DNA of 19,587 bases, taken from contig JAFGDC010000291.1 of NCBI GenBank assembly GCA_016932295.1, forward strand, positions 1 through 19,587, in the 5' to 3' direction. The DNA is from a candidate division CSSED10-310 bacterium. GTDB lineage: Bacteria; CSSED10-310; JAFGDC01. The translations under genes and the position numbers were made by a program. The notes beneath the pieces are model-generated. The model saw nothing but the letters and a program-made list of their open reading frames with translations. It was not told the origin of the DNA and did not search any database. Of the stretch, positions 1-8,702 are shown piece after piece; positions within the stretch are counted from its first letter, which is position 1, and each line of letters starts with the position of its first letter.

Positions 1-1158
1 ACCGGCGATATCATTATCGAAGATGATTGCATCGTCTTCGTCGCATTGGATGCCAACCGCCGAGACGTGGTTGATGGTGAACCAGGCCAGCAAGGACTCG
101 CCTTCGGCGATCACCGTCGTGGCATGTCCGGTGCCAGCCTCGAGCACTGCCTGGCGGGGTTCCGCGGCCATCACCGCAACGCCGGCCGGGATTTGAATGG
201 TTTCGGCATAGGTGCAGGGCAGCACCCAGACGAAATCACCGTAGACTGCGTATTGCAAAGCATCGCCGATGGTTTGGAAGGGGAATTCACCGCTGCCGTC
301 CCAGGGACCTTCCTCATTGGTGCAGTCGACATAATAGTAACGGGACCGTTCCACACCCGCATCATCGAGAAAAAATCCGGTAAGTGGCGGAGTGGCGGCG
401 CTTGTGACGACGCTCCCGCTTATAGTGTAAAGCAGTGCGCCAACAAGTAGCGCCATTACTACTATATTTCTAATACGTATACGTACAATTATCAGTACAA
501 CTAACGACATAACGATAATCATTACCGCCGCGCCGCCGCCGGTCATGGCCGGAACCGGTAGCGGGGTGATGGTTGGGAACGGTGTGGGCGTGGGAAGGAC
601 CGAGAACATGTGTACATCATCCAGCACCCAGCCCTGGAATTGGTTGTTCTGATTGTTGACCGTATCGAATTGAAACCGTACCTGAAGGACATCACCTGGA
701 GAGTATGAGCCGAGATCGAGTTCCACCCGTTCCCACCGTGGCCTGGTTATGATCGACTGGTAGATAGGCATCCAGTCAATTCTGTCATTGGCAAAGACAT
801 AGACCCTGCGGGTATCGCAGGTACCATCCGAACTGACCCATTCCCAGAAAGCAAGGTTGATGTGCACGTTCTCCTGAATGGTGATGGCCGGGCTGTACAG
901 ATCGTTCCGATGGGCATGTCCGAGGTCATACGTGCCGGCGTGTTCATCGCGGTAGGCCATGGCGCCACTGCCGCCGTGCCGGGCGGCGGCGGGTGACCGG
1001 CCGTCGAGCTGGTGCCACAAGCCGTTGCACTGCCACTCGCAGGCAATGGATTCGAATCCTTCCAGCAACAGGTCATTCGCAAGGCAGCCGGCCTGCATTT
1101 TCAAAATAAATAAAACACATGGCAGTACAATCACGATTGATCGTTTGTTCGTAGTCAT
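1..1158 (-). CDS. Exported two-domain surface protein (partial, runs off left edge)
   Basis: The reading frame is open from ATG 1158 to base 1, 386 codons with no stop. Reading the minus strand shows an N-terminal signal peptide (about residues 1-26), then a jelly-roll/MAM-like region starting with a 'LLLEGFES' strand (about 28-186). A short Thr-Pro linker (190-204) leads to a Gly-rich/hydrophobic segment (207-225), an Arg-Ile-Arg-Ile-Arg stop-transfer patch (226-230) and a second hydrophobic stretch (232-252). From about 265 the sequence has the DGSGEFPFQTIGDAL pattern typical of right-handed parallel beta-helix (NosD/DUF1565-like) proteins. The likely role is cell-surface or secreted binding; no catalytic residues are evident. 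An AAGGGA ribosome site lies 4-5 bases before the ATG. The linker plus hydrophobic tail looks like a C-terminal anchor, so two genes may have fused here. The frame is certain, the function is not. Confidence 0.85.
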   Translation of the reverse strand, partial: MTTNKRSIVIVLPCVLFILKMQAGCLANDLLLEGFESIACEWQCNGLWHQLDGRSPAAARHGGSGAMAYRDEHAGTYDLGHAHRNDLYSPAITIQENVHINLAFWEWVSSDGTCDTRRVYVFANDRIDWMPIYQSIITRPRWERVELDLGSYSPGDVLQVRFQFDTVNNQNNQFQGWVLDDVHMFSVLPTPTPFPTITPLPVPAMTGGGAAVMIIVMSLVVLIIVRIRIRNIVVMALLVGALLYTISGSVVTSAATPPLTGFFLDDAGVERSRYYYVDCTNEEGPWDGSGEFPFQTIGDALQYAVYGDFVWVLPCTYAETIQIPAGVAVMAAEPRQAVLEAGTGHATTVIAEGESLLAWFTINHVSAVGIQCDEDDAIIFDNDIAG

Positions 1159-1472
1159 ATTTCCCTTCCCAGGAAAGTTGTCAAAGGTTTCATATACCTC
1201 AACTCTCTCCGGTCGATAGTTCGGCCTGAAAGACAGTATGAACACTGAAACCGATTAACTATAAATCTTCTAACGAATTACTAATCCCAGTCTAGGTTGA
1301 CGGTACCTGGCTGTCAAGAAAAATCTGTCGGGACGGGTGGGTTGATTGTCATGCTTTGTCACAGAACTATTCATTGAATATTTTTATTGCCGCGCCTGCT
1401 TGTCTGAGTTGGGCAGGTGATGAAATGCAACAGGTTGTAGTTTCATTTCCTCTTCATATTGATCGTACGGGA
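1159..1472. other. Intergenic stretch between two exported-protein genes
   Basis: This 314-base stretch holds the promoter at 1289-1317. At its right end, 1384-1472 remains open in a second minus-strand frame that could be the displaced C-terminal end of the 118-residue exported protein (see that entry). No terminator with a clear stem and T-run was found, and nothing else is recognised. Confidence 0.5.
1289..1317 (-). promoter_or_regulatory. Sigma70-like promoter for the left-edge exported protein
   Basis: On the minus strand a perfect -35 box TTGACA (1317-1312) is followed by a 17-base spacer and a -10 box TAGACT (1294-1289, four of six consensus bases). It points at the ATG at 1158 and would give a leader of roughly 125 bases. 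It is assigned on sequence match and position only. Confidence 0.6.
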
Positions 1473-1829
1473 TTATGCTCCCGTCCGGGTCGCATCTGCG
1501 ACGGTATGTCCATCGATATAGGCCCACCCGCCAAGGCATGTGATGGTGTAATGTCCATCTTTCTGAACCGGCACCACAAAGGTTGCTTTGCCGCTGTTGC
1601 TTGCTGTTTTGCTCTGAATGCCGGTTCTCCCGCCGTGCTCCGGTTGGTAACAACACTCGAGATTCCAGTTCGTTTTAATGGGTACGGCCTGGGCCTGGGC
1701 AGGAAAGATGGTTACCTCGATGACAACTTGTCCTGCCGCACCGGCGTCATCAGCATTGAACAGGTGAAAGCAGAGCGCGCTGGAAACACACAGAACAGTG
1801 GTAACGAGGAGAGGAAATGACTTTTTCAT
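1473..1829 (-). CDS. Small exported Ig-like/beta-sandwich protein, possibly frameshifted at its C-terminus
   Basis: The product has 118 residues: a Lys-Lys start and a hydrophobic core form a signal peptide (about 1-22), followed by alternating hydrophobic strands (VVIEVTIF; KATFVVPV; GHYTITCLGG) typical of a bacterial Ig-like or transthyretin-like sandwich. Three mature-region Cys (a CC pair and one in ITCLGG) could form a disulphide. The start is supported by AAAGGAG eight bases upstream. The frame stops at 1473. A one-base change near 1483 would instead continue through a 'DPDGSIIPYDQYEEEM' segment to a stop at 1384, giving roughly 30 more residues. No family name can be given. It sits between two exported proteins on the same strand but with long gaps, so it is probably transcribed alone. 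Confidence 0.7.
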   Translation of the reverse strand: MKKSFPLLVTTVLCVSSALCFHLFNADDAGAAGQVVIEVTIFPAQAQAVPIKTNWNLECCYQPEHGGRTGIQSKTASNSGKATFVVPVQKDGHYTITCLGGWAYIDGHTVADATRTGA

Positions 1830-2437
1830 TTAATGACTCCTTTACAGATTTTGGTTGCATCCTTTTAACTTGCAAATGGGTTGCCTGAAAGAAATTCTGT
1901 GGTCGTGGATGCCTCCTTTCCGATTTTCATCGCTGCGCGACTGATGAGAGCATTTCTACGCTTCAATAACGCTCATGGATGTCAGATAGAGACACCTTTA
2001 TTCATAATTTGGTAATTCGCTTGTATTTCAACGTGTTAAGGATAATCTTGAAATCATTTCTAAGATTACTGGTTCACTGTTAAAACGTTTTAACACATGT
2101 TAGTGCCCAACCAACCCGATGATGGGTGACCGGCCCGGTGGGAGCGCGTGGCGCCGCGCCCTGGTTTGCACGGCGGGACCTGCCGTCTTTCCGCTTCACT
2201 CTTCACTCTTCACAACAGTCGAAGCCGCGCGGTCCGCCCACTCAGACGACCTTCCTCGAATGGACTGCCGGTGAAGGGTGAGCGGGGCGCGGCTGAAGAC
2301 CGATCCCCGCACACCGAATAATACTCGGACCCTGCCTCTATATCCTCGTCAGACTGTGGCTGCGATCATCCGCTCCCAATTCCCCGGCAGGAAGATGTCC
2401 GGAAATCAAGAATGACAATGACACGCCTGCTTGGTGC
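1830..2437. other. 608-base intergenic region
   Basis: The left half (1830-2100) is AT-rich and should hold the promoter of the small exported protein. A weak candidate is TTGAAA (about 2032-2027, minus strand) with a TATGAA-like -10. It also contains the 18-base palindrome at 2078-2095. The right half (2101-2437) is GC-rich, has a short tandem repeat (CTTCACT units, about 2195-2213) and a CGGC/GCCG hairpin at 2171-2185 without a clear T-run. I see no convincing coding sequence in it. Confidence 0.5.
2078..2095. promoter_or_regulatory. Perfect 18-bp palindrome, operator-like
   Basis: TGTTAAAACGTTTTAACA reads the same on both strands. The centre AAACGTTT with a CG step is the pattern favoured by LacI/PurR-type repressors, but no such regulator is in the window. 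It lies about 250 bases upstream of the small exported protein at 1473-1829. The palindrome is seen directly; the operator role is inferred. Confidence 0.45.
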
Positions 2438-4009
2438 CTACTCTGAAAATGAGAAGTCTCTCCGTTCTAAATTGCTTAAAAGATCTTCGTTGCAGTAATT
2501 CGTAATGGCGGCCCAGAAACACAACCCGTATGCGCTGCCGGCATCCGGCGGCCAGTTAAAATCGAGCACGGTGAAGCCGTCAGGCAAGACGCCGCAGGAG
2601 ACGGAATAGTAATTGAGGTTCGTGGTCCAATTAGGCCCGAAGAAGTATTCACCATATACATCAAGAATGACGAAGAGATGCACGTTATTGACGACCTGAT
2701 TCGAAACATAACTGACGCCGAGATGGAAATCTTCATAAGGAGTGAAATGATCGTCATTCAAGGATAAGTAGAGTTCAATGGATACGCTCGATGGTGTGGG
2801 CGTGTACGAAGGTGTCGGTGTGGCGCCTGGCGGAGGGGTCGGGGATCTGGTGGGAGTTAGAGTCGGGGTGTAGGTGTTACCGGGCGGGCTGGTTGGAACG
2901 GTCGTGGCTGTTCGGGTTGGGGTTCGCGTCGGCGTGCGGGTATGGGTGAGGGTTCTTGTTCCTGTTCTGGTTGGCGTTCTGGTCGGCGTCCTGGTTGGCG
3001 TACTGGTTGGCGTACTGGTTGCAACAGATTCTTCCACAAGTATTTCCACGTCATCTATGTAAACACCATAACGATCACTCATTGAGCTGTCTGACTCAAA
3101 CTTGAAACGGTACCATACCGATGAATCACCGGCTGCATCCGGGTAGGTATGTTCCGTCTGATGTGGTGTGGGGTTTACCGTGCTACGAAAAGCCTCTAAA
3201 TAATTTGAATTGGATGGCGACCACCCTCGCCAGTAGCCGTCGACATTTGAAGGACTTGTATATACCTCTATTTTTTCCCACCAAGCAGTCGTGACATTGC
3301 TTGCGGCGCTGCAGTCGAAGGGGCCATAAATCATCCAATTGTCCTGATTGTCGAGGTAGTTCCCCGCACACACGCCGGCACAATTTGCGGATGCGAAGCA
3401 GGACACATCGCCGTGTATATGACAACCGTTACCAGGTGGCGTCAGAACTTTTTGCCAAAAACATACCGGTCCGCCGGGATCTCTCCCCAGGGTCCAGAGG
3501 CCGGTCGGGAAAGCTCCTTCAAAATCTTCGAATACCACTGTCTCCCAGTCCCGGCCGTTTGGCGCAATGCCGAGTTTCTTTCGATCGAAGCCCTCCTTCA
3601 GAATTCCAAATTTGGAGGCGATCTGCACCAATAGTCCATTCTCGTAATCAATGAAAAGGAGTGAGGGCAACTCAACCATCACATTTTCACTTCTTTCGAC
3701 CATCACACAGATACCAACTCCCAGTTTCATCGTTTCAATCGAGGCCTGCTGCAGGGTGACTTCATCCATGAATTGATCTCTGGTATCAAAAAACTCCCCG
3801 CCGGCTCTTACCGAAACAAGCGCATATGATTCGTCATGAAAATATGGTTCTGCAAGCCGTAACGTGTCCATCTGTTCCGGATTCGGGTGAGCGCCAAAAA
3901 CATCAGGAACACCAATTTGTCCCGCAAAACACGCCCCATCGAACACACAGACAGAACTCAGGGACACAACTGAAAGAACCGCCGCCGCCACTTTAAAACA
4001 AGTAGACAT
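2438..4009 (-). CDS. Exported multidomain protein with MAM-like domain, Thr-Pro-rich linker and C-terminal beta domain
   Basis: The product has 523 residues. Residues 1-29 form a signal peptide ending near ACFA-GQ. Residues 30-155 are an unassigned N-terminal region. About 157-325 form a MAM/jelly-roll-like domain that opens with VFEDFEG and ends with YGVYIDDVEI; it is Trp- and Cys-rich as expected for an extracellular carbohydrate- or protein-binding domain. Residues 329-406 are an extended linker of TPTR/TPTP repeats. The remaining C-terminal segment (HLFVILDVYGEYFFGPNW, later FNWP) is a beta-rich domain I have seen at the ends of Thr-Pro-linked exported proteins but cannot name. Start support is strong: GAGGAGG about seven bases before ATG 4009. 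No enzyme motif is visible. A binding or surface role is likely. Confidence 0.8.
   Translation of the reverse strand: MSTCFKVAAAVLSVVSLSSVCVFDGACFAGQIGVPDVFGAHPNPEQMDTLRLAEPYFHDESYALVSVRAGGEFFDTRDQFMDEVTLQQASIETMKLGVGICVMVERSENVMVELPSLLFIDYENGLLVQIASKFGILKEGFDRKKLGIAPNGRDWETVVFEDFEGAFPTGLWTLGRDPGGPVCFWQKVLTPPGNGCHIHGDVSCFASANCAGVCAGNYLDNQDNWMIYGPFDCSAASNVTTAWWEKIEVYTSPSNVDGYWRGWSPSNSNYLEAFRSTVNPTPHQTEHTYPDAAGDSSVWYRFKFESDSSMSDRYGVYIDDVEILVEESVATSTPTSTPTRTPTRTPTRTGTRTLTHTRTPTRTPTRTATTVPTSPPGNTYTPTLTPTRSPTPPPGATPTPSYTPTPSSVSIELYLSLNDDHFTPYEDFHLGVSYVSNQVVNNVHLFVILDVYGEYFFGPNWTTNLNYYSVSCGVLPDGFTVLDFNWPPDAGSAYGLCFWAAITNYCNEDLLSNLERRDFSFSE
2969..3022 (-). repeat. 12-bp tandem repeat encoding the TPTR linker
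   Basis: Four consecutive 12-base units of the form GGTTGGCGTACT (plus-strand view) run from 2969 to 3016, the last two identical, plus a partial fifth. On the minus strand each unit encodes four residues (Thr-Pro-Thr-Arg/Ser). Diverged copies continue to the left to about 2920. This is a coding minisatellite prone to length change. Confidence 0.85.
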
Positions 4010-4322
4010 CTGCCACCTCCTCAGAGTTAAGGGACATTATGAAGATGCTCAAACCATCTTCTTCGTGATGTTAAGAACGAGATGCCGTCCGCTGAGCGAC
4101 AATTATTTCAGCCTTCGAACAGAACCAGCCAACACATAGCCTCATTTAGAATCTGAGCTAGTCGGGGATGCGTTCCCACGCGACGAACGCAATTACAGAT
4201 GACCTTTGAGGGGTGATCCGTGCACCATCGCCAGCGCAGGATGCCCTCCGCGTGCCACATGCCGCTGGCAATAGAATTGATCTGCAGCGAGCTGCGACCT
4301 ATTACGAAATCTACTTGCCGCG
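4010..4322. other. Intergenic stretch with an inverted repeat
   Basis: It contains an exact seven-base inverted repeat, GAAGATG and CATCTTC at 4041-4061 with a seven-base loop, upstream of the exported protein that starts at 4009. The repeat is not followed by a T-run on either strand, so it is not a typical intrinsic terminator. The rest (4062-4322) is only the out-of-frame run-on of the broken glycosyltransferase and shows no separate gene. Confidence 0.45.
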
Positions 4323-5283
4323 TTACTCGATGAAGGGGGAGAGTTTCTCCAGGATATCCTCGCATCCGATGTTTTGCAGGCACAAGATATCTTCGAAAAT
4401 GCACCTGTTTTCGTTGAATTCTGAGATCGTCACGGTCCATGGTGCCGAGGATCTCTTGTTCATCGTTATAGCCGTGATTACCACAGGGTTGGCAGACCTT
4501 GGTTTGGTCACTTATCTTATACACCCAGTCATTCCCTGGGTAGCAGACGCACCGCGGATCTGAGCTGCCGAGAACGGCGACGACCTTGCGTGCTCCCACG
4601 GCGGCGGCCAGGTGCAGGCCGAAGGTATCAACCGCCACGCCGGCATCGGCGATCTGCATGAAAGCACCCATGGCGCCCGTGGACAGTTTCAAGAATCCTA
4701 CCGAGTCCGAATCCATCGGTGACTCGTTTGGAGCGAGCAGTTCGACGAAAGCGACGCTCTTCTCGAGCCTCTCTGCAAACTCGATCCAGAGTTCATGAGG
4801 AGGATTTCGGTTGTCAGTCGTGGATCTGACCGTCATCCAGACCATCTTCCTGCCGTTTATCCATTGCCGCTTTTCATTCAACTCGTTCATGGCCTCTTGC
4901 ATGGCCTCGTCATCGATGGGAAAAATCGGCATCAAACCGGGTAAATCAAGGCCCAGACGTATAGGTGAATCTCTCTCCAGCACTTCCAGCATGGATTCGA
5001 CGTGGTGCTTCCTTGGGATACGACGATGAGGCAGAAGATTGAGATACTTTTGGAGGTCTATCGCATACTCGGGCGCCGCCTTGCAATCACTGTTGATGAC
5101 AACATTCTCGTACACTTAGAACTGCTTGAATAACCAGGCGTGTTTTGCGTAGATGACCAATTCAGCGCCGATGCATCCAGGGGATTGCAGCAAGGCGTTG
5201 ATCAAACCGGTCGCGATGACGGAATCACCCAGGGCAGGAGGGATTTTAATAGACAAACAGTGTTGGTTGATTACTTCCGTCAT
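4323..5283 (-). pseudogene. Broken family 9 glycosyltransferase (heptosyltransferase-like)
   Basis: Three pieces on the minus strand reassemble into one protein of about 320 residues, the usual GT9 length. Piece 1 (ATG 5283 to TAA 5118-5116, 55 codons) has the N-terminal PPALGDSVIATGLINAL nucleotide-sugar motif. Piece 2 continues in the same frame straight after the TAA and contains GVAVDTFGLHLAAAVG, the family's D-[ST]-x-x-x-H-x-A motif, and a CQPCG motif. Near 4430-4455 the frame shifts to piece 3 (CIFEDILCLQNIGCEDIL), ending at TAA 4325-4323. Intact relatives transfer heptose or another sugar from an activated donor to lipopolysaccharide core or a similar acceptor. With one stop and one frameshift the gene is probably dead, unless these are sequence errors. 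It lies 101 bases downstream of the defence ATPase on the same strand but has no evident tie to it. Confidence 0.8.
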
Positions 5284-5384
5284 GCCTCATCACCATCAGG
5301 CAGAAAAACACACTGTCGAATCTGCTGCGAGGCGCCGTGCGAAGCCGTCCAAATAATTTCAAGACTGACCGCCGATCAATCATC

Positions 5385-8300
5385 CTATCTCCTCCGCACC
5401 TCGAATCCAGGCTTCACTTCTTTAAGCACCTCATTGATTTCCGTGACTGTTTCTTCATCCGGCACCTGGTCCTCGTCTCCCACCGCGATCCGCACGCGGA
5501 ACGCCAGGGAAATGCCCGACCTGCTCTTGATAGCCAGCAGTTCAGGGATGGCGTCGGCAAGGTCTTGCACTTCGCCCGCCTCCAGGTCGGCCTCAGCGGC
5601 ATTGATGGGAGATGTTTCAGGTGAATATGGATCTGGACCAGGCGCCCTTTCATGAAGGGTGACCTGGAGCCTGATACTCTGCGCCGAAGGATACTCGCAC
5701 GGCCACTCTCCGGAGAGCGGGTCCAGTTCGATGAACCTCGCGTTGACGGCGGAACCGATGACGTCCTTCACGGTTTTCCATGGTAAAATCACGCCGGCCT
5801 GCTGGGACAGCGCCGTGGCCACCGACAGCGCCGTGGCGCGACCGTCACGCCAGGCATCGGGCAGGTTCTCCGGCAGGATCATGGCCGGCGCTATGGGCGC
5901 GGGCGGCATCCGTAACGTCGCCTGATTATTCAATACCCCGGCGGGAACGGCCTCACCCAGGATGCTCGCGGGCCCGTTGGTCAACCACAGTGCGCCACCC
6001 TCAATCCCACCTGCGATCGCGGCATGAACGACTGCTTCACCCGCCTTCGGTATCGCCACCGGTTCCGAATAGCCGTCCCTCTGCACCTGGACGACATTTT
6101 TACCGCTGAAATAGTCGACAACCGTTTGCACCGTGATGGAGTCACTCTCCCACAAGCCAGGCAATCGTTCCGGTTCGAGCACACCGGGGGGCAATTCCAT
6201 CAATTCAGCCGCCTGCGGCAGAACCAGCTCCATGGCCGGATCCGCTATGGACGCATCGTCCGGGCGTTCACGCCACCAGGTGCGCGCCGAATCGTCCGGC
6301 CGGCGCAGCCTGAGCACGAACGCACCGGCTGCGCAGCCATCCACCAGGGTGTCCGTGATGGCCTGCGATTTCAGCATCTTGGGCAGGTGCGGGAACTGGG
6401 CGAAGGCGCCTGCGAGATCCTTCACCCGACGGCTCGTCTCACCTTCGCGCCACAGATCGTACGGCCCATCCGGCAACAGCGCCTCGGCGGTGATGGATGA
6501 CTCCTGGATCCGCGCCCGCTTGTCTTTCTTGATGATGACGAAGTGTTGATCGTCGGTCACGTTGATCTTGAACGCCTGGATCTCGTTCTTCTCCGATACC
6601 GTCACCACGATGCAATAGGCCTGTTTCACCGCTTCCGGAATCCTTCCCCGGGACTTATCAAGGTTGATTTTCAGCGTCTGCATACGAGCCACGTCGACGG
6701 TGCCTTCATCATCGCGCGGTTTCAGTTCGGACTTGACATCCTCCCATGCCAGGTAATCGCGCACCTTGCCCGAGGCTATCTCCAGTCCGTCGCGGGCCGG
6801 CGTCAGCAGGATGACCGAGTTTCTGTACACCCGCGGTTTGTCCGCACTTGTGGTCTCATCGAGATAGCGCCTCGCCAAGGTGCTCGGCTTGCCCGAATCA
6901 CCGGCCGCATCCGGTCCGAGGATGCCGTAGTGAAACACTCCGTCGTCATCGATATCGCCTGGTCTGGTCGGCAGCATGTGCACACGCACGCCGCCGCCCG
7001 AAGCACCTGTCTTCAACTCCTTGCACTTGCTTATTTCATCCAGCAGTCGCGCCCGTACCGCTTCATCCGAGATCCGACTTGCCGCCACCGCGTGCATCTG
7101 GGTCAGATTGGGCCTGTTCCCCAATCGCCACGTGGTGGGCAGCCGGTTCTCCTCCCCCGGCGTGTACCGGTCATCCAGCCAGAAACTCGTGTGCGCCCAG
7201 CGGATCATCCCCTTCTCGAGTTCTATCTGATCAGGTCGATTCGGTGCGATGAGGGTCACCACATCCCTGGTGCGCGTGAGCTGTCCGACGGGCTGGGAGT
7301 GCAGGAAGACGGCGATCACCGCCTGTTCGATCTCCCGGTATTGAAGCCCCACCGATTCATGCTGGATCTCCCGGGCCTTGGCGGTTTCTCCCTCGATGAC
7401 CGCGGTCCATAACTGTTTTTTACCCTCGGTATTTTCCGTATCCGCCACCGTCACCAACTCACGCATGGCTTCTGAAAGCCCTTCGCGCGAGGGATCGGTT
7501 AGGAACACGCAGGGTCCCACCAGGGGGCTGGTATCCCAATGCTCGGCCTCGCGCAGCGCCAGGGCGAAGGTCCGCAATATGCCCCTGGTCCGCTGGAAAT
7601 GATCCAGTTGCGTCCACTTCGCGTAGAATACCTCCGTCAGATCAGGATGGAACGGGTAGCTCCTGAGATAGCGATCCTCAACGTCCGATCCCTGTTTCCG
7701 GCTTTGCTCGTTCAGATTGAACACGCCCTTGAGGGCCGCCTGCACATGGGAACGGAAGGCGTCCTTGTCCTTGATGGATTCAGGGGTGAAAAAGCGCCGG
7801 CGCAACACTTCCGCCACGTCCTCCTTGACCACCGGCTCGACCGCCTCCTCGCGCTGCCGCTGGAAGATATCGTACAATTCACCCTGCAACTGCCGGCCGA
7901 AGGAATCGCTCTTGGCCGGATCGCTGGCCAGCAGCGACGCCACGACGCAGCAGCGGTCAACCTTGGTCGCCGCCTGGGTCAGGTACTGGAAGAAGTTGAT
8001 CATGCGGTCGCGCCACTTCCGATCGGACGATACCTTCTCCCGCACGTACATGAGCACTTCATCGATCAGGATCAGAACACCCAATCCCTCCCTGGCGGGC
8101 GCTTCCAGCAGCTCGGTGAGCGTGTTTTCCGCCGGCGCCGACTCCCGTTCAGCCGTCGACTTGCCCGCGTTCAGAATCCGTAATCCCTCATCACCGGCGA
8201 GCTGGTACGCCATGATGCTCCACGGCTGTACCAGGCGTTTCACACCGCCTTGCGGATCGCGCACTGCCATGCCGGTTTCAACGTCCAGTTTATCGAAGCA

Positions 8301-8702
8301 CAGCCCGGCGACCCGCGCCCGCGGCGGCGGCCGGCCGATGGCCTCGCGGAACTCGCGCACCGCCGGCAGGTCCGGCAGGTTGTCCGGATCGGTGACCAGG
8401 TGCCGCAGGGTGATGAGCGTATGGGTTTTGCCGCCGCCGTAGGTCAGCTCGAGCTGTCGGACTGCCTTGTCGTTCTGACCGGCGACCCGGCGCACGACAT
8501 CCCGCACCAGTTTGCGCAGGTTGTAGGTCGGGAAGGTCAGGGCGAAAAAGGAGTTCGGATCCTCGTAGATAGGGCGTTTGCCGCCCTGCATCATGACTTC
8601 GTACAGGTCCGCGGCGAACATGTGCAACGGCAACTCGCCGGACTTGAGATCGTCCCGCAACGCCACCACTTCGTGCCAGCATTTCCAGGGTGGTCTAGGC
8701 AT
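5385..8702 (-). CDS. DUF499-family ATPase of the defence operon
   Basis: The product has 1105 residues, the usual size for DUF499 (PF04465) proteins. The N-terminus PPWKCWHEVVALRDDLKSGE matches the family start. The Walker A signature of this family, TYGGGKTHTL, is at about residues 87-96, and a Walker B-like VLILIDEVLMYV at about 209-220. The remainder is long and less conserved, with a strand-rich C-terminal part. DUF499 ATPases sit beside DUF1156 methylases in defence islands and are thought to power nucleic-acid recognition or restriction; the exact activity is not known to me. ATG 8702 is supported by AGGAGG nine bases upstream and by overlap with the end of the preceding small gene (TATGCCTAG). 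It is the last gene of the operon. No terminator was found in the 101 bases after it. Confidence 0.92.
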   Translation of the reverse strand: MPRPPWKCWHEVVALRDDLKSGELPLHMFAADLYEVMMQGGKRPIYEDPNSFFALTFPTYNLRKLVRDVVRRVAGQNDKAVRQLELTYGGGKTHTLITLRHLVTDPDNLPDLPAVREFREAIGRPPPRARVAGLCFDKLDVETGMAVRDPQGGVKRLVQPWSIMAYQLAGDEGLRILNAGKSTAERESAPAENTLTELLEAPAREGLGVLILIDEVLMYVREKVSSDRKWRDRMINFFQYLTQAATKVDRCCVVASLLASDPAKSDSFGRQLQGELYDIFQRQREEAVEPVVKEDVAEVLRRRFFTPESIKDKDAFRSHVQAALKGVFNLNEQSRKQGSDVEDRYLRSYPFHPDLTEVFYAKWTQLDHFQRTRGILRTFALALREAEHWDTSPLVGPCVFLTDPSREGLSEAMRELVTVADTENTEGKKQLWTAVIEGETAKAREIQHESVGLQYREIEQAVIAVFLHSQPVGQLTRTRDVVTLIAPNRPDQIELEKGMIRWAHTSFWLDDRYTPGEENRLPTTWRLGNRPNLTQMHAVAASRISDEAVRARLLDEISKCKELKTGASGGGVRVHMLPTRPGDIDDDGVFHYGILGPDAAGDSGKPSTLARRYLDETTSADKPRVYRNSVILLTPARDGLEIASGKVRDYLAWEDVKSELKPRDDEGTVDVARMQTLKINLDKSRGRIPEAVKQAYCIVVTVSEKNEIQAFKINVTDDQHFVIIKKDKRARIQESSITAEALLPDGPYDLWREGETSRRVKDLAGAFAQFPHLPKMLKSQAITDTLVDGCAAGAFVLRLRRPDDSARTWWRERPDDASIADPAMELVLPQAAELMELPPGVLEPERLPGLWESDSITVQTVVDYFSGKNVVQVQRDGYSEPVAIPKAGEAVVHAAIAGGIEGGALWLTNGPASILGEAVPAGVLNNQATLRMPPAPIAPAMILPENLPDAWRDGRATALSVATALSQQAGVILPWKTVKDVIGSAVNARFIELDPLSGEWPCEYPSAQSIRLQVTLHERAPGPDPYSPETSPINAAEADLEAGEVQDLADAIPELLAIKSRSGISLAFRVRIAVGDEDQVPDEETVTEINEVLKEVKPGFEVRRR

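Noticed and set aside
2171..2185. Hairpin as an intrinsic terminator
   Set aside because: The stem is fair but the loop is minimal and there is no T-run on either strand, nor a gene ending nearby.
2900..3022. Repeat region as a CRISPR array
   Set aside because: The units are contiguous 12-mers in a coding frame with no spacers and no cas genes nearby.
2874..3062. Val/Gly-rich plus-strand frame
   Set aside because: It is the antisense reading of the TPTR-encoding 12-bp repeat.
4108..4430. C-terminal run-on of the 335-residue frame in the glycosyltransferase
   Set aside because: After the CQPCG motif this frame loses all protein character, while another frame carries the expected family ending to 4323.
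6543..7412. 289-codon plus-strand frame opposite the DUF499 ATPase
   Set aside because: It is a by-product of high GC on the strand opposite a confidently recognised gene. No ribosome site or family resemblance.
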